In this document: positions 8,281-17,482 of the stretch, piece by piece
Layout of the letters: each line of letters begins with the position of its first letter
Position numbering within the stretch: position 1 is the stretch's first letter
NCBI GenBank assembly: GCA_964489015.1
Contig: CAZAXD010000006.1
Location: 1-64,000 of the forward strand
From: JAPYWM01 sp964489015
Lineage (GTDB): Bacteria > Bacteroidota > Bacteroidia > SpSt-205
Length of the DNA stretch: 64,000 bases
Direction of reading: 5' to 3'
Translations under genes and position numbers: made by a program
Notes under the pieces: generated by a model
What the model was told of the DNA's origin: nothing
Database searches by the model: none
Seen by the model: the letters and a program-made list of their open reading frames with translations, nothing else

Positions 8281-9128
8281 AAACCCATGTAAGAAAGTAA
8301 GAGATATACAGTCATGCTGAGCAGCAAAACTCGTCCTCGAAAGGCATCAGGCCTTAACCCAAACCAGCCAGCTAGCCCAGAGATGACCAAACTAAGGGCC
8401 ACCATCCATAAGCCAGCCGCACGCCCTAAAAGAGCACAGACCCCAAAACCCGCTAATACCAAAACACCTGTAGCTAAAATAATCGCTATCCGATTCCTTC
8501 TCTCATCAGAAAAAGGTAGAAGTTTATACCCAGCTCTCTGGTAATCTTCCTTACTTAGCCAGGCGATCACCCAAAAATGGGCAAACTGCCAAAAGAACTG
8601 TATGGCAAAGATACTTACTAACATAGGCTCCAAAACGGGCCGAACGGCCCAATAGCCAATCGCAGGCGGAAGCGCCCCCGGTACGGCTCCAACAACCACC
8701 GCTATCACGCCATGCCACTTTAGTGGCGTGTAAACAAAGCCATAGAGGCAGAAAGCGACTAATCCTAAAATAAGGACTTGCCAGCCTAGCATACCCAGTG
8801 CCCAAAGGCCGACTATTAACCATGCCGTCAAAGCCCATGAGGCCTCTCGGATAGACAACAAGCCCGAAGCCAAGGGTCGATTTCGTGTGCGCACCATGAG
8901 CCTATCTGTATCCCGCTCTAAGATCTGATTGATGATATTCGCAGCTGCAGTAACCCCGTATCCGCCTACTAGCAAAAGAACCCATTGCCACCAAGAAGCC
9001 ATGCCGGCTAAAAGTCCTCCCATTACCGCTGAGAAAACTACTACGCTACTCAGACGCGGCTTGGTCAACTGCCAATGCAGCAAGGCTTTAGGCGGTGCTG
9101 AGGTGATAAGGGCCTCCGGATGGGGCAT
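8259..9128 (-). CDS. ctaB: Protoheme IX farnesyltransferase (heme O synthase)
   Basis: A 289-residue UbiA-family prenyltransferase with about eight to nine helices. CtaB adds a farnesyl group to heme B to make heme O. The polyprenyl-binding signature is visible as AANIINQILERDTDRLMVRTRN (first Asp-rich motif DxxxD, about residues 62-82) with RPLASG after it. The second region includes YTPLKWHGVIAVVVGAVPGALPP and ISFWQFAHFW-like FFWQFAHFWVIAWLSKEDY. Length is normal. It overlaps ctaA by 41 bases upstream, so heme O and heme A synthesis are coupled to the oxidase subunits. Confidence 0.95.
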   Translation of the reverse strand: MPHPEALITSAPPKALLHWQLTKPRLSSVVVFSAVMGGLLAGMASWWQWVLLLVGGYGVTAAANIINQILERDTDRLMVRTRNRPLASGLLSIREASWALTAWLIVGLWALGMLGWQVLILGLVAFCLYGFVYTPLKWHGVIAVVVGAVPGALPPAIGYWAVRPVLEPMLVSIFAIQFFWQFAHFWVIAWLSKEDYQRAGYKLLPFSDERRNRIAIILATGVLVLAGFGVCALLGRAAGLWMVALSLVISGLAGWFGLRPDAFRGRVLLLSMTVYLLLSYMGLWLWLKD

Positions 9129-10086
9129 AGGAGTTGTACTTCTGAAAATAAAGCGCCATAAAGGCGGTATTAGCAGAAAGCAAAGCCCAAAAGAGATGCA
9201 GAACCTGCCAAAATCCCGTGAAGGAGAAATAACTCATAACCGCCCCGCCCAGAATCTGAACAAATAGGAGGACTGTCGTGATATTCGAAGCGCGACGCGC
9301 TAAGGGTAGCTTAGTAGGCTCCCGGTAAAGGCGCCAATGAAAATAGGCCCACATCCCTAATACAAGCCAAGAAAAGCTGCGATGAATGTAAAAAATGGTA
9401 GTCTCTAAGCCTTCAGCGACTCCTAACTTAGTGACTTGGGACCGGAGGCCTGCCCCTAGTATGATTTGCACCAGGAGTAGCACCCAGGCGACCCATCCTA
9501 AGGCCTGATACCCCACCCAGTCTCCACTCAAAGGCTGGGCAGTCAAACGGTAGGTCTGAGCAGCCACGAGAAAAGCGAGCAGGGTTAGCGCCAGGGTCAA
9601 AAGCATGTGCACAGTAATAACCTGCTCTGCCAAGTACGTTGAAACCACCCGCCAGCCCACCAAGGCTTCTATAACTAGCGTGATAGGAATAAGCGTGACA
9701 TAAACCAGTACCCGAGCATGCGCCCGAAAATAGCGCCAGGCATATCCGACAAGGCCCAGAACCGCCAAACCCGCTACTACACTAACTAATCGGTTGATGT
9801 ATTCGACCCATGTCTTGAACGGATCAAATGGCTCGGCCAGGCGCCCAGCCACCGCGTAGCGAATGCGATAATCCGTAGGCAGCTGTGACTCAGAGACAGG
9901 CGGTATTACTTGACCATAACAGGTGGGCCAGTCTGGGCAACCCATCCCCGCACCCAGCACCCGAACCGTAGCACCAGCTAAAACGACTAAAAAGAACAAG
10001 CCAAACACTGTATAAGCGAGCAGCCGGAGCGTACGCCACCGACGCTCCAGCTGCTCACTTTCAGCGTAACTCGCAGCATGATTCAT
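9088..10086 (-). CDS. ctaA: Heme A synthase (CtaA/COX15)
   Basis: A 332-residue, eight-helix membrane protein. It oxidises the C8 methyl of heme O to a formyl group, giving heme A. The COX15 signature GAGMGCPDWPTCYGQVIPP is clear at about residues 46-64, with paired cysteines in CPDWPTC. Later segments include WVEYINRLVSVVAGL and TTIFYIHRSFSWLVLGM, carrying histidines expected as heme ligands, and VLHLFWALLSANTAF. The ATG overlaps the ctaD stop by four bases. It is followed by ctaB, the preceding step in the pathway. Confidence 0.94.
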   Translation of the reverse strand: MNHAASYAESEQLERRWRTLRLLAYTVFGLFFLVVLAGATVRVLGAGMGCPDWPTCYGQVIPPVSESQLPTDYRIRYAVAGRLAEPFDPFKTWVEYINRLVSVVAGLAVLGLVGYAWRYFRAHARVLVYVTLIPITLVIEALVGWRVVSTYLAEQVITVHMLLTLALTLLAFLVAAQTYRLTAQPLSGDWVGYQALGWVAWVLLLVQIILGAGLRSQVTKLGVAEGLETTIFYIHRSFSWLVLGMWAYFHWRLYREPTKLPLARRASNITTVLLFVQILGGAVMSYFSFTGFWQVLHLFWALLSANTAFMALYFQKYNSYAPSGGPYHLSTA

Positions 10087-12023
10087 GCCTGAGAATCGGC
10101 ATCCTGACGATTTACGACAGGCTGAGTAATCTGAGGCTCTCCAGGCACAAGCGTAGCGCCACCGTCTCCATTATCAGCCTTGTCAAAAAGCGGTTGTGGA
10201 TCGAAATCGTCTTCCCAGTACCGCACCCCGCGCGCTAAATCCTCGTCAGAAATGTATTGGGGAATAAAATCCGCGGGTGCGCCAGGCTTGGAGTAATCAT
10301 ACGGCCAGCGATGTACCGTCGGCAAAGCCCCCGGCCAATTTCCGTGTAGATGCTCGACTGGCGCACTCCACTCCAAGGTAGTCGCCTTCCAGGGGTTACG
10401 CGGCGCACGCTTCCCCCAAAACATGCTGTAGAAGAAGTTGTAAATGAAAATGAGCTGAGCAGCTATGGCCACCAGAGCCGCCGCAGTAATAAATACGTTT
10501 AGATCCTGCCACTTACTAGTAAACGTAAACTCAGTAAAGGCATAATAACGACGAGGCACCCCACCCAAACCCATGTAGTACATAGGGAAAAAGACCAGAT
10601 TCGCCCCAATGTAAGTTAGCCAGAAGTGAACATAGCCAAGCCTCTCATTCATCATGCGACCCCATAAGCGCGGGAACCAGTGATAGGTGCCACCAAACAT
10701 GGCAAGGACTGCTGAAACGCCCATCACTAAATGGAAATGGCCTACCACGAAATAGGTATTATGAAGCGGTATGTCCACTGGTGCGACTCCTAAAAAGAAG
10801 CCTGTTAGCCCACCACTGATGAAAAAGCTAACGGTTCCTATCCCGAATAGCATCGGCGTCGTGAGCTGAATTCGTCCTTTCCAAAGCGTGAAAATGTAGT
10901 TGAAGATCTTCATGGCAGAGGGAATAGCCACGAGGAGCGTCGTAGCCGTAAAGATCGAACCCAGTAAAGGATTCATACCACTGATGAACATGTGATGAGC
11001 CCAGACGATGAAAGAAACGAATGCGATGCCCAAGATGGAGAGCACCATGACTTTATAACCGAAGATGGGTTTGCGGACATGGGTCGAGATAAGCTCAGAC
11101 GTTATACCTAAGGCCGGCAGAAGCACAATATACACCTCGGGATGCCCCAGAAACCAGAAGAGGTGGAGGTACAGTAAAACGTTTCCGCCTTGCTGAGGCA
11201 GCGCTTGCCCAGCAATGTATATATCCGAGAGATAGAAGCTCGTGCCTAAGCTATGATCAAAAAGTAGCAGTATGAAAGCAGCTATGGCTGGCGGGAAACT
11301 TAGTAGCCCTAGCACCGCTACCGTGAAGAGCGCCCACACGACCAGCGACATTCGCATGAGGCTCATGCCCTTGGTACGCATGTTGAGGACGGTAGTGATA
11401 TAATTGAGCCCACCCATGAGGACCCCCACGACAAAGAGTGTAAGAGCAATGATCCACAACATCATCCCAAGGCCCGATCCCGGCATAGCCTGGGGCAGCG
11501 CACTAAGCGGCGGATACACGGTCCAGCCAGCGGCAGCAGGACCGGTTTCTACGAAGAAGGAGGCCATCAAAACGACTGTCCCCCAGAAGAAAAAGTGAAA
11601 GGACAACATATTCACAAAAGGCGAGGCCATGTCGCGAGCCCCGATCTGTAGCGGAATGAGGAGATTCGCAAAGGTCCCGCTTAGCCCCCCAGTAAGAAGC
11701 CAGAAAACCAGGATGGTACCATGCATGGTCACGAGCGCCATGTAAAAATTCGGGTCTAGCCTACCCTCTGGCGCCCACTTACCCAAGATCGTCTCTAAGA
11801 AAGGAAAGCTAGTATCGGGGTAAGCAAGTTGCAAGCGAAAAATACCAGATAGAAGAATCCCAATAAAACCGCTGGCGAAGCCCGTGATAAGGAACTGCTT
11901 CGCTATGGTTTTATGGTCTTGGCTGAATATGTACTTCGTCCAGAAGCTGTTATGATGGTGATGATCATGATGCGCCTCTGATGCGTGAGCAGAAGCATGC
12001 GTTATGGTACCTTGCGTAGCCAT
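10083..12023 (-). CDS. ctaD: Cytochrome c oxidase subunit I
   Basis: A 646-residue heme-copper oxidase catalytic subunit. The expected ligands are all visible: MHGT with His101 (heme a), GHPEVY with His294, Glu296 and Tyr298 (CuB, D-channel end and the His-Tyr cross-link), WAHH with His343-344 (CuB), and VGHFHL with His429 (heme a3) and His431 (heme a). The GHPEVY glutamate marks an A1-type proton-pumping oxidase. The N-terminus is unusually His-rich (residues 9-24). It lies six bases after ctaC and overlaps ctaA by four bases. No fused cytochrome c domain (no CxxCH) is present. Confidence 0.97.
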   Translation of the reverse strand: MATQGTITHASAHASEAHHDHHHHNSFWTKYIFSQDHKTIAKQFLITGFASGFIGILLSGIFRLQLAYPDTSFPFLETILGKWAPEGRLDPNFYMALVTMHGTILVFWLLTGGLSGTFANLLIPLQIGARDMASPFVNMLSFHFFFWGTVVLMASFFVETGPAAAGWTVYPPLSALPQAMPGSGLGMMLWIIALTLFVVGVLMGGLNYITTVLNMRTKGMSLMRMSLVVWALFTVAVLGLLSFPPAIAAFILLLFDHSLGTSFYLSDIYIAGQALPQQGGNVLLYLHLFWFLGHPEVYIVLLPALGITSELISTHVRKPIFGYKVMVLSILGIAFVSFIVWAHHMFISGMNPLLGSIFTATTLLVAIPSAMKIFNYIFTLWKGRIQLTTPMLFGIGTVSFFISGGLTGFFLGVAPVDIPLHNTYFVVGHFHLVMGVSAVLAMFGGTYHWFPRLWGRMMNERLGYVHFWLTYIGANLVFFPMYYMGLGGVPRRYYAFTEFTFTSKWQDLNVFITAAALVAIAAQLIFIYNFFYSMFWGKRAPRNPWKATTLEWSAPVEHLHGNWPGALPTVHRWPYDYSKPGAPADFIPQYISDEDLARGVRYWEDDFDPQPLFDKADNGDGGATLVPGEPQITQPVVNRQDADSQA

Positions 12024-12029
12024 AGGTTC

Positions 12030-13214
12030 TTACGAAGTTTTAGGGTTTGACGAGCTAAGGGCTTGCAGCGGCTGGGCGGGCTGATAGGCACGCTGCTGCG
12101 CGGTCACCCAGGCCTGATACTCCTCCCAGCTCTCCACTACGATCTTCATGCGCATGTTGTAATGCGCGCCCCCACACAGCTGATTGCAGGCAAGTTCGTA
12201 GTCGAAGTTAGGATCGCCGAGCTTTTTGCGCATTTCTTTAGTGGTGATGGTTGGAACGAGCATGACCTTATTCTTTTGACCTGGGACTGCATAAACATGC
12301 GTACGAAAATGGGGCATATAGAGGGAGTGGAGCACATCCTTAGACCGCACGTAAATCGTTACCAGGGCTCCGACGGGCAAATGCAGTTCTTTAGGGGTGG
12401 GCAATACATCGTCTTGCGCTTTGGCATCGGTAAAGTCTAGACCAAGGATGTTTTCGCCCCCGATAAGAGTATAGTGATACCGGCCAAGCTGTCCATCTGC
12501 ACCAGGATAGCGCGAGCGCCACTGAAACTGCTCAGCCACTACTTCTATCTCCAGCGCTTTTTGTCCGGACTCCGGCGTTTGGCCGTGGATTGGAACCGAC
12601 CACAAGTAAATCCCCGCCACAGCTATGGTCAAAACCGGCATAGTAATCGCTATCAGAGATGCACGCTCAAGCGAATGACTAGTTTCTTTGTAAGTAGCTG
12701 AACGTACCCGACCATTGTAGTAACGCCATATCATGTAAAAGAGCATGAGATGCACAATAAAGAAAGCAGGATACGTGAATGCTACAATGCCCCACAAAAG
12801 CTTATCGATTAGGACCCCGTGATAAGAAGCAGACTCAGGTAAAAACTGAGACGCGTAATGGCCAGCACTCCAAAAGACGAGCGCCATTCCTGCAAAGCCC
12901 ACCAGCATCCACAAGCGCATGTTGTTTTTATCACGATCCCAGTTAGCAAAAGGATCCCAGCCCGTGGCCCTGACGACAAGGCGAATAAGAGCAGCACTGA
13001 GTAGCACAATCAAAAGCACCTCTAGCCACAGAACTTTCCATAATAGGCCTTGCATATCAAAAGCAGGCGCCTGCTTCGCAGCTTCCATAGCGAGTTCGGC
13101 CGCGCGCGCTTTAGCATCCGCACCAATCTGGGCCCATACTGGCATGCTAAGGAGTAACGCGGACCACCACCGCATACGACTCATACAACGCCAAAGGTAT
13201 AGAAAAAGTTTCAT
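12030..13214 (-). CDS. ctaC: Cytochrome c oxidase subunit II
   Basis: A 394-residue protein with an N-terminal signal peptide (ending near WAQIGADA), an extended Ala-rich linker, several transmembrane helices (about 55-80, 100-120, 140-165, 188-205) and a periplasmic cupredoxin domain. CuA ligands are visible: His296 in VLHS, then CNQLCGGAHYNM giving Cys343, Cys347, His351 and Met354. The usual glutamate between the cysteines is glutamine (Gln345); that residue binds through its backbone carbonyl, so function should be kept. There is no CxxCH, so this is aa3 rather than caa3 type. First gene of the oxidase operon; internal ATGs at codons 11 and 14 are alternative starts. Confidence 0.95.
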   Translation of the reverse strand: MKLFLYLWRCMSRMRWWSALLLSMPVWAQIGADAKARAAELAMEAAKQAPAFDMQGLLWKVLWLEVLLIVLLSAALIRLVVRATGWDPFANWDRDKNNMRLWMLVGFAGMALVFWSAGHYASQFLPESASYHGVLIDKLLWGIVAFTYPAFFIVHLMLFYMIWRYYNGRVRSATYKETSHSLERASLIAITMPVLTIAVAGIYLWSVPIHGQTPESGQKALEIEVVAEQFQWRSRYPGADGQLGRYHYTLIGGENILGLDFTDAKAQDDVLPTPKELHLPVGALVTIYVRSKDVLHSLYMPHFRTHVYAVPGQKNKVMLVPTITTKEMRKKLGDPNFDYELACNQLCGGAHYNMRMKIVVESWEEYQAWVTAQQRAYQPAQPLQALSSSNPKTS

Positions 13215-13246
13215 TCTGGAGTGAGCATGCTAGACTATGGCTTTCG

Positions 13247-13254
13247 TACCTTTG
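13247..13254 (+). promoter_or_regulatory. -7 promoter box of ileS
   Basis: TACCTTTG, four bases before the ileS ATG. A clear TTTG -33 element is not visible at the usual distance. The divergent ctaC start lies only 44 bases from ileS. Confidence 0.65.
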
Positions 13255-13258
13255 CCTT

Positions 13259-16200
13259 ATGTGGAAGCAGCTAGGGCGTCTGGCGATTCCAGAGTGGGAA
13301 CAGGCTACACTTGCTTGGTGGCGAGAGAATAAAGCCTTTGCGACATCTCTGGCACGGCGTCAAGACGGTCCTTCCTACGTCTTTTATGAAGGTCCGCCCT
13401 CTGCCAATGGCCAGCCAGGCATCCATCATGTCTTTGCCCGTACCCTCAAGGACCTGGTCTGCCGCTATAAGACCATGCAGGGGTATTATGTGCTCCGGCG
13501 GGCGGGGTGGGATACCCATGGTTTACCGGTCGAGCTTGGCGTAGAAAGGGAGCTAGGCCTTACCCGAGCGGATATCGGAACGAAGATTAGCATCGCCGAC
13601 TATAATGCCGCTTGTCGAGCGGCCGTCATGCGTTATAAGAGCGTATGGGACGCCCTCACCGAACGGATGGGCTACTGGGTCGCGCTTGAAGACCCGTACA
13701 TCACCTTCGACCGAAACTACATAGAGTCGGTCTGGTGGCTTCTCCGACAGCTTTACGATAAAGGACTTCTGTATAAGTCCTACACCATACAGCCCTATTC
13801 TCCAGCGGCTGGCACCGCTATTAGCCAGCACGAGCTAAACCTGCCAGGCACCTACCGAAGCGTAAAAGACCCCTCGCTTACCGTGCTGTTTCGCGACAGC
13901 GAAGACCCCCACCTATTTTATCTAGCCTGGACGACTACGCCTTGGACGTTGCCATCCAATGTCGCCTTAGCGGTTCATCCTGATCTAATCTATGTCGAGG
14001 TAGAAACGTTCCAGCCTTATACAAAAGAAGCTATTCGCGTCATCTTAGCAGAAGCGGCTTTGGCGCGTTACTTTGCTCCGGAAGGCGAAAGCCTTCCCAT
14101 GGATGCGCAGGAGGTAGGCCCTCAGCGGGGCCGTTTACCGTACCGCGTGCGTGAACGGCACCTAGGCAGGGCCCTAGTCAACCGCCGGTATGTGCCCTTA
14201 TTCCGGTATGTGGAGCCGGCTGGCGATGCGTGGCGGGTCATCCCAGCAGATTTCGTCTCGACCGAAGACGGCACCGGCCTCGTACACATTGCACCCACCT
14301 TCGGGGCGGACGACCTGCGCGTCGCAAAGCAGCATAACATCCCCCTTATTTTAGCCCAAGGGCCTGATGGCCAGCCTACGCCCTTGGTAGATCGAGAAGG
14401 ACGCTTCGTCCAGCAGGTCATCGATTTTGCCGGCCGATACGTCAAAAACTACCTCGATGACCCAAGCTATCAACCCGTCGACGAGGATATTATCGCGCAC
14501 CTCAAAGCGCGCGGGCTAGTCTTTCGCAGCGAGAAGTATGAGCACAATTATCCCCACTGCTGGCGCACGGATAAGCCGATCTTGTACTACCCCGTAGACG
14601 CCTGGTTTATCCGCATGCAAGCCCTAAGGGACCGCCTCGTGGCGCTTAATAAAACCATCGCCTGGCATCCACCGTCTATCGGAGAAGGCCGCTTCGGAAA
14701 CTGGCTCGAGAACATCGAAGACTGGAATTTATCCCGAAGCCGCTTCTGGGGCATCCCACTACCGATCTGGCGAACGGCTGACGGTCGGTACGAGCGGTGT
14801 ATTGGTTCCTTCGCCGAGCTGAGAGAGGCTGCCGCCGAAGCCGTAGCGGCCGGCCTTATGCCTGACAATCCGCTTGACCGGCCGGACTTTGACCCCCATC
14901 GACCCTTTGTCGATGAGATTGTCCTGAAGAGCCCAGATGGGCGCCCCATGTATCGCGAGCCGGACGTCATCGATGTGTGGTTTGACTCCGGGGCGATGCC
15001 TTACGCCCAGTGGCACTACCCTTTTGCGCATCAAGACCTCTGGCGCCGTCAATTCCCCGCTGACTTTATCGCTGAGGGCCTTGATCAGACCCGCGGCTGG
15101 TTTTATACCCTGCATGCGATCGCTACAGCGGTTTTTGACCAGGTAGCGTATAAGCGCGTCTTGGTAAACGGTCTCGTCCTCGATAAAAACGGCAACAAGA
15201 TGTCGAAGCGCCTGGGCAACGTCGTAGACCCCTTTGCGCTCATGGACAAGTACGGCGCTGACCCTGTTCGTTGGTACCTCGTCACCAATGCCTCCCCCTG
15301 GGAAAATGTCCGCTTTGATGAAAAGCACATCGCTGACAAGGTTCGTACGTTCTTCTCCACTCTGCATAATACCTATGACTTCTTTGCGCTGTATGCGAGC
15401 ATCGATGGGTACACCCCACAGCCTTTACCAGATCCGGCTCAGCTAACCACGATTGACCGCTGGCTATGGTCTCGGTTGGAAAGCCTGACAGCGGAGGTGA
15501 CAGATGCTTATGAACGCTATGATCCAACGCAGGCTGGGCGTCTCCTCGAGAACTTCGTCCTAGAGGAGCTCTCAAACTGGTATGTACGACGGAATCGTCG
15601 CCGTTTCTGGAAGGGCGAAAAAGATACCGATAAATGGGCGGCGTTTTCTCTGCTGCGAGAAGCCTTATTGCGGGTGAGCCTCCTAATGGCACCTATCGCT
15701 CCTTTCATGGCTGACCTGCTCTGGCAGCGTTTGAAAGGAGAACCGGAGTCGGTACACTGGGCTGACTTCCCCAAAGCAAATTCTGCCGTCATCGACCCTG
15801 CTCTGGAGGCAGCTATGCTACGTACCCGCCGCTTGGCCTCGCTCATTCACGCCTTACGCAAGCGGAGTAGCGTACGAGTACGGCAGCCCCTGCCGCAAAT
15901 CCTCGTGCTAGCTCACTACCAAACCTGGCTTGCCCCTCTCGAGGTTCTTTTGCTAGACGAAGTCAACGTCAAGGCTGTGACGTATATCGACGAACTAAGT
16001 GGGGCGATCCGCTACGAAGCCCGCCCCAATTACCGAGCCTTAGGTCCCCGTTTGGGCGACCGTATCAAACTTTTTGCGAACTACCTTAGGGACCTTTCGC
16101 AAACGGAACTTCATCAAATCCTAACCCGTGGCGGATTCGTGTGGGAAGGCATTCCCATCTCTCTGGAGGAGCTAGATATCCGGACGCAGGAGCTTAGCGG

Positions 16201-16525
16201 CTGGCTGTATGCGGCCGATGGCGACCTGGTCGTCGCCCTAGATACCCGCCTGACCCCTGAGCTCGAACGGGAAGCTCTAGTCCGAGAGCTAGTGCACCTA
16301 ATTCAGGTCCAGCGTAAAAATCAGCAGCTGGAGGTGACCGACCTGATTCGTCTGGACCTTCGTTTGCCCCAGAACTTGCTGGACGCGCTCACTTCAGCAA
16401 GCCCCTACATTCAGCAGGAATGCCTGGCCAGCGAAATCCATTGGGTAGCAGACGATACTATAACCGCTACCGAATACGACATTCCAGTTCAAATCACAAT
16501 TACCAAAGTTTATGAGCATGTCTGA
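13259..16525 (+). CDS. ileS: Isoleucyl-tRNA synthetase, IleRS2 type with GIHH signature
   Basis: A 1088-residue class I synthetase that charges tRNA-Ile and edits valine. The class I signature normally written HxGH appears as GIHH at residues 54-57, inside SANGQPGIHHVFART, which is the altered GxHH form described for a subset of IleRS2 enzymes. KMSKR is present at about residue 648. The editing domain contains WTTTPWTLPSNVAL, and the anticodon-binding part carries SNWYVRRNRRRFW. The C-terminal segment KRSSVRVRQPLPQI is typical of the eukaryote-like type. The ATG is four bases after a TACCTTTG box. The stop overlaps the dksA-like gene by 14 bases. Confidence 0.97.
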   Translation: MWKQLGRLAIPEWEQATLAWWRENKAFATSLARRQDGPSYVFYEGPPSANGQPGIHHVFARTLKDLVCRYKTMQGYYVLRRAGWDTHGLPVELGVERELGLTRADIGTKISIADYNAACRAAVMRYKSVWDALTERMGYWVALEDPYITFDRNYIESVWWLLRQLYDKGLLYKSYTIQPYSPAAGTAISQHELNLPGTYRSVKDPSLTVLFRDSEDPHLFYLAWTTTPWTLPSNVALAVHPDLIYVEVETFQPYTKEAIRVILAEAALARYFAPEGESLPMDAQEVGPQRGRLPYRVRERHLGRALVNRRYVPLFRYVEPAGDAWRVIPADFVSTEDGTGLVHIAPTFGADDLRVAKQHNIPLILAQGPDGQPTPLVDREGRFVQQVIDFAGRYVKNYLDDPSYQPVDEDIIAHLKARGLVFRSEKYEHNYPHCWRTDKPILYYPVDAWFIRMQALRDRLVALNKTIAWHPPSIGEGRFGNWLENIEDWNLSRSRFWGIPLPIWRTADGRYERCIGSFAELREAAAEAVAAGLMPDNPLDRPDFDPHRPFVDEIVLKSPDGRPMYREPDVIDVWFDSGAMPYAQWHYPFAHQDLWRRQFPADFIAEGLDQTRGWFYTLHAIATAVFDQVAYKRVLVNGLVLDKNGNKMSKRLGNVVDPFALMDKYGADPVRWYLVTNASPWENVRFDEKHIADKVRTFFSTLHNTYDFFALYASIDGYTPQPLPDPAQLTTIDRWLWSRLESLTAEVTDAYERYDPTQAGRLLENFVLEELSNWYVRRNRRRFWKGEKDTDKWAAFSLLREALLRVSLLMAPIAPFMADLLWQRLKGEPESVHWADFPKANSAVIDPALEAAMLRTRRLASLIHALRKRSSVRVRQPLPQILVLAHYQTWLAPLEVLLLDEVNVKAVTYIDELSGAIRYEARPNYRALGPRLGDRIKLFANYLRDLSQTELHQILTRGGFVWEGIPISLEELDIRTQELSGWLYAADGDLVVALDTRLTPELEREALVRELVHLIQVQRKNQQLEVTDLIRLDLRLPQNLLDALTSASPYIQQECLASEIHWVADDTITATEYDIPVQITITKVYEHV

Positions 16526-16889
16526 AAAAACGCGCTACACCGCTGAAGAGCTGGCGGAGTTTAAGGCCCTGATCCTGCAAAAGCTCGAAGAAGCTAAGCG
16601 GGAATACCAGCGCCTCAAAGAGACTTTAGAGGACCTCGTAGCGGCTGCCGAGGATCAGTATCGTACGGGCGAATACATGGGCGCCGAGTATTCGGAAAAG
16701 GTCCAGCTGGAGCAGCTTCTAAGCCGGACCGTGAAGTACATCGATGCGCTGCAGCGGGCCCTGATCCGAATCGAGAATGGCACCTACGGCATCTGCAAAG
16801 TGACGGGCAAGCTCATCCCGCGGGAGCGCCTACTAGCCGTCCCGGTCGCTGAAACCCTCGTCGAAGTCAAGGAGCAGCGCCCTAAATGA
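16512..16889 (+). CDS. TraR/DksA family regulator
   Basis: A 125-residue protein with a coiled-coil N-terminal half (LILQKLEEAKREYQRLKETLEDL) and a DksA-like C-terminal segment: RIENGTYGICKVTGKLIPRERLLAVP. DksA proteins insert a coiled coil into the RNA polymerase secondary channel and modulate rRNA and stress promoters. Only one cysteine remains in the would-be zinc finger (GICKVTG), as in the zinc-poor Bacteroidota members of the family. Two start codons (ATG AGC ATG) lie in frame; the first overlaps ileS by 14 bases. The gene order ileS, this gene, lspA is conserved in Bacteroidota. Confidence 0.88.
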   Translation: MSMSEKTRYTAEELAEFKALILQKLEEAKREYQRLKETLEDLVAAAEDQYRTGEYMGAEYSEKVQLEQLLSRTVKYIDALQRALIRIENGTYGICKVTGKLIPRERLLAVPVAETLVEVKEQRPK

Positions 16890-17482
16890 AAGACGTCATT
16901 AAGCGCTGGAGCCTGGTCATCGGTCTGACCGTACTCTTAGACCAGGCCACTAAGGTCGCCATCAAGCTCACGCTGCCCCTCGGTTATGAATACCGCCTAT
17001 GGGGCGACTGGCTCAAATTCCACTTTGTAGAAAACCCCGGGGCTGCCTTTGGGTTATCGCTAGCAGGGCTTTTCCCTGGTGAAAGCAGCATGGGCTTCTG
17101 GCCTCGCTTGATGCTGACCCTTTTGGCCCTAGGCATTACCATCGGGATCGGCTATTACTTAGGACGGTGGACCCTGCGAGAGCCGAAAATCCTGGTGCCA
17201 GCAGGGCTCATCTTAGGGGGAGCCGTAGGCAACCTCATCGACCGTATCTTTTATGGCGTCCTTTTCGCTAGTCGAAACGCTTACGAAGGCGGCTGGTTTC
17301 AGGGGCACGTGGTTGACTTTATTTATATCGATTTATGGCAGAGTTACGTGCCCACGTGGGTGCCCATCTGGGGGGGCGAGTACATGGCTCTCTGGCCTAT
17401 CTTTAACATCGCCGATAGCGCTATTTCTATTGGGATTGTATGGCTGATGCTCCTTTCGTTTCAAAAGCCGTCGTCCGAGTAG
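16886..17482 (+). CDS. lspA: Lipoprotein signal peptidase (signal peptidase II)
   Basis: A 198-residue aspartic protease with four transmembrane helices. It removes signal peptides from prolipoproteins after diacylglyceryl transfer. Family boxes are visible: LLDQATKVAIK near the N-terminus, FVENPGAAFGLS, GGAVGNLIDRIFYG with the first catalytic Asp, VVDFIYID, and FNIADSAISIGI with the second catalytic Asp. It overlaps the dksA-like gene by four bases and lipB by 43 bases. Substrates inside this window probably include the lipoproteins at 24226 and 52564. Confidence 0.96.
   Translation: MKDVIKRWSLVIGLTVLLDQATKVAIKLTLPLGYEYRLWGDWLKFHFVENPGAAFGLSLAGLFPGESSMGFWPRLMLTLLALGITIGIGYYLGRWTLREPKILVPAGLILGGAVGNLIDRIFYGVLFASRNAYEGGWFQGHVVDFIYIDLWQSYVPTWVPIWGGEYMALWPIFNIADSAISIGIVWLMLLSFQKPSSE

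Noticed and set aside
12030..13214. caa3-type oxidase with a fused cytochrome c.
   Set aside because: No CxxCH motif is present in subunit II or subunit I.
13247..13254. Complete -33/-7 promoter pairs at all boxes.
   Set aside because: Only the lamin-tail promoter has a TTTG at 17-23 bases upstream; at the other boxes I checked (including ileS, fabH and the OmpA gene) no clear -33 element is visible, so only the -7 part is claimed.
14759..15367. A 202-codon minus-strand frame inside ileS.
   Set aside because: It lies wholly antisense to conserved IleRS motifs, as expected for a shadow in GC-rich coding DNA.
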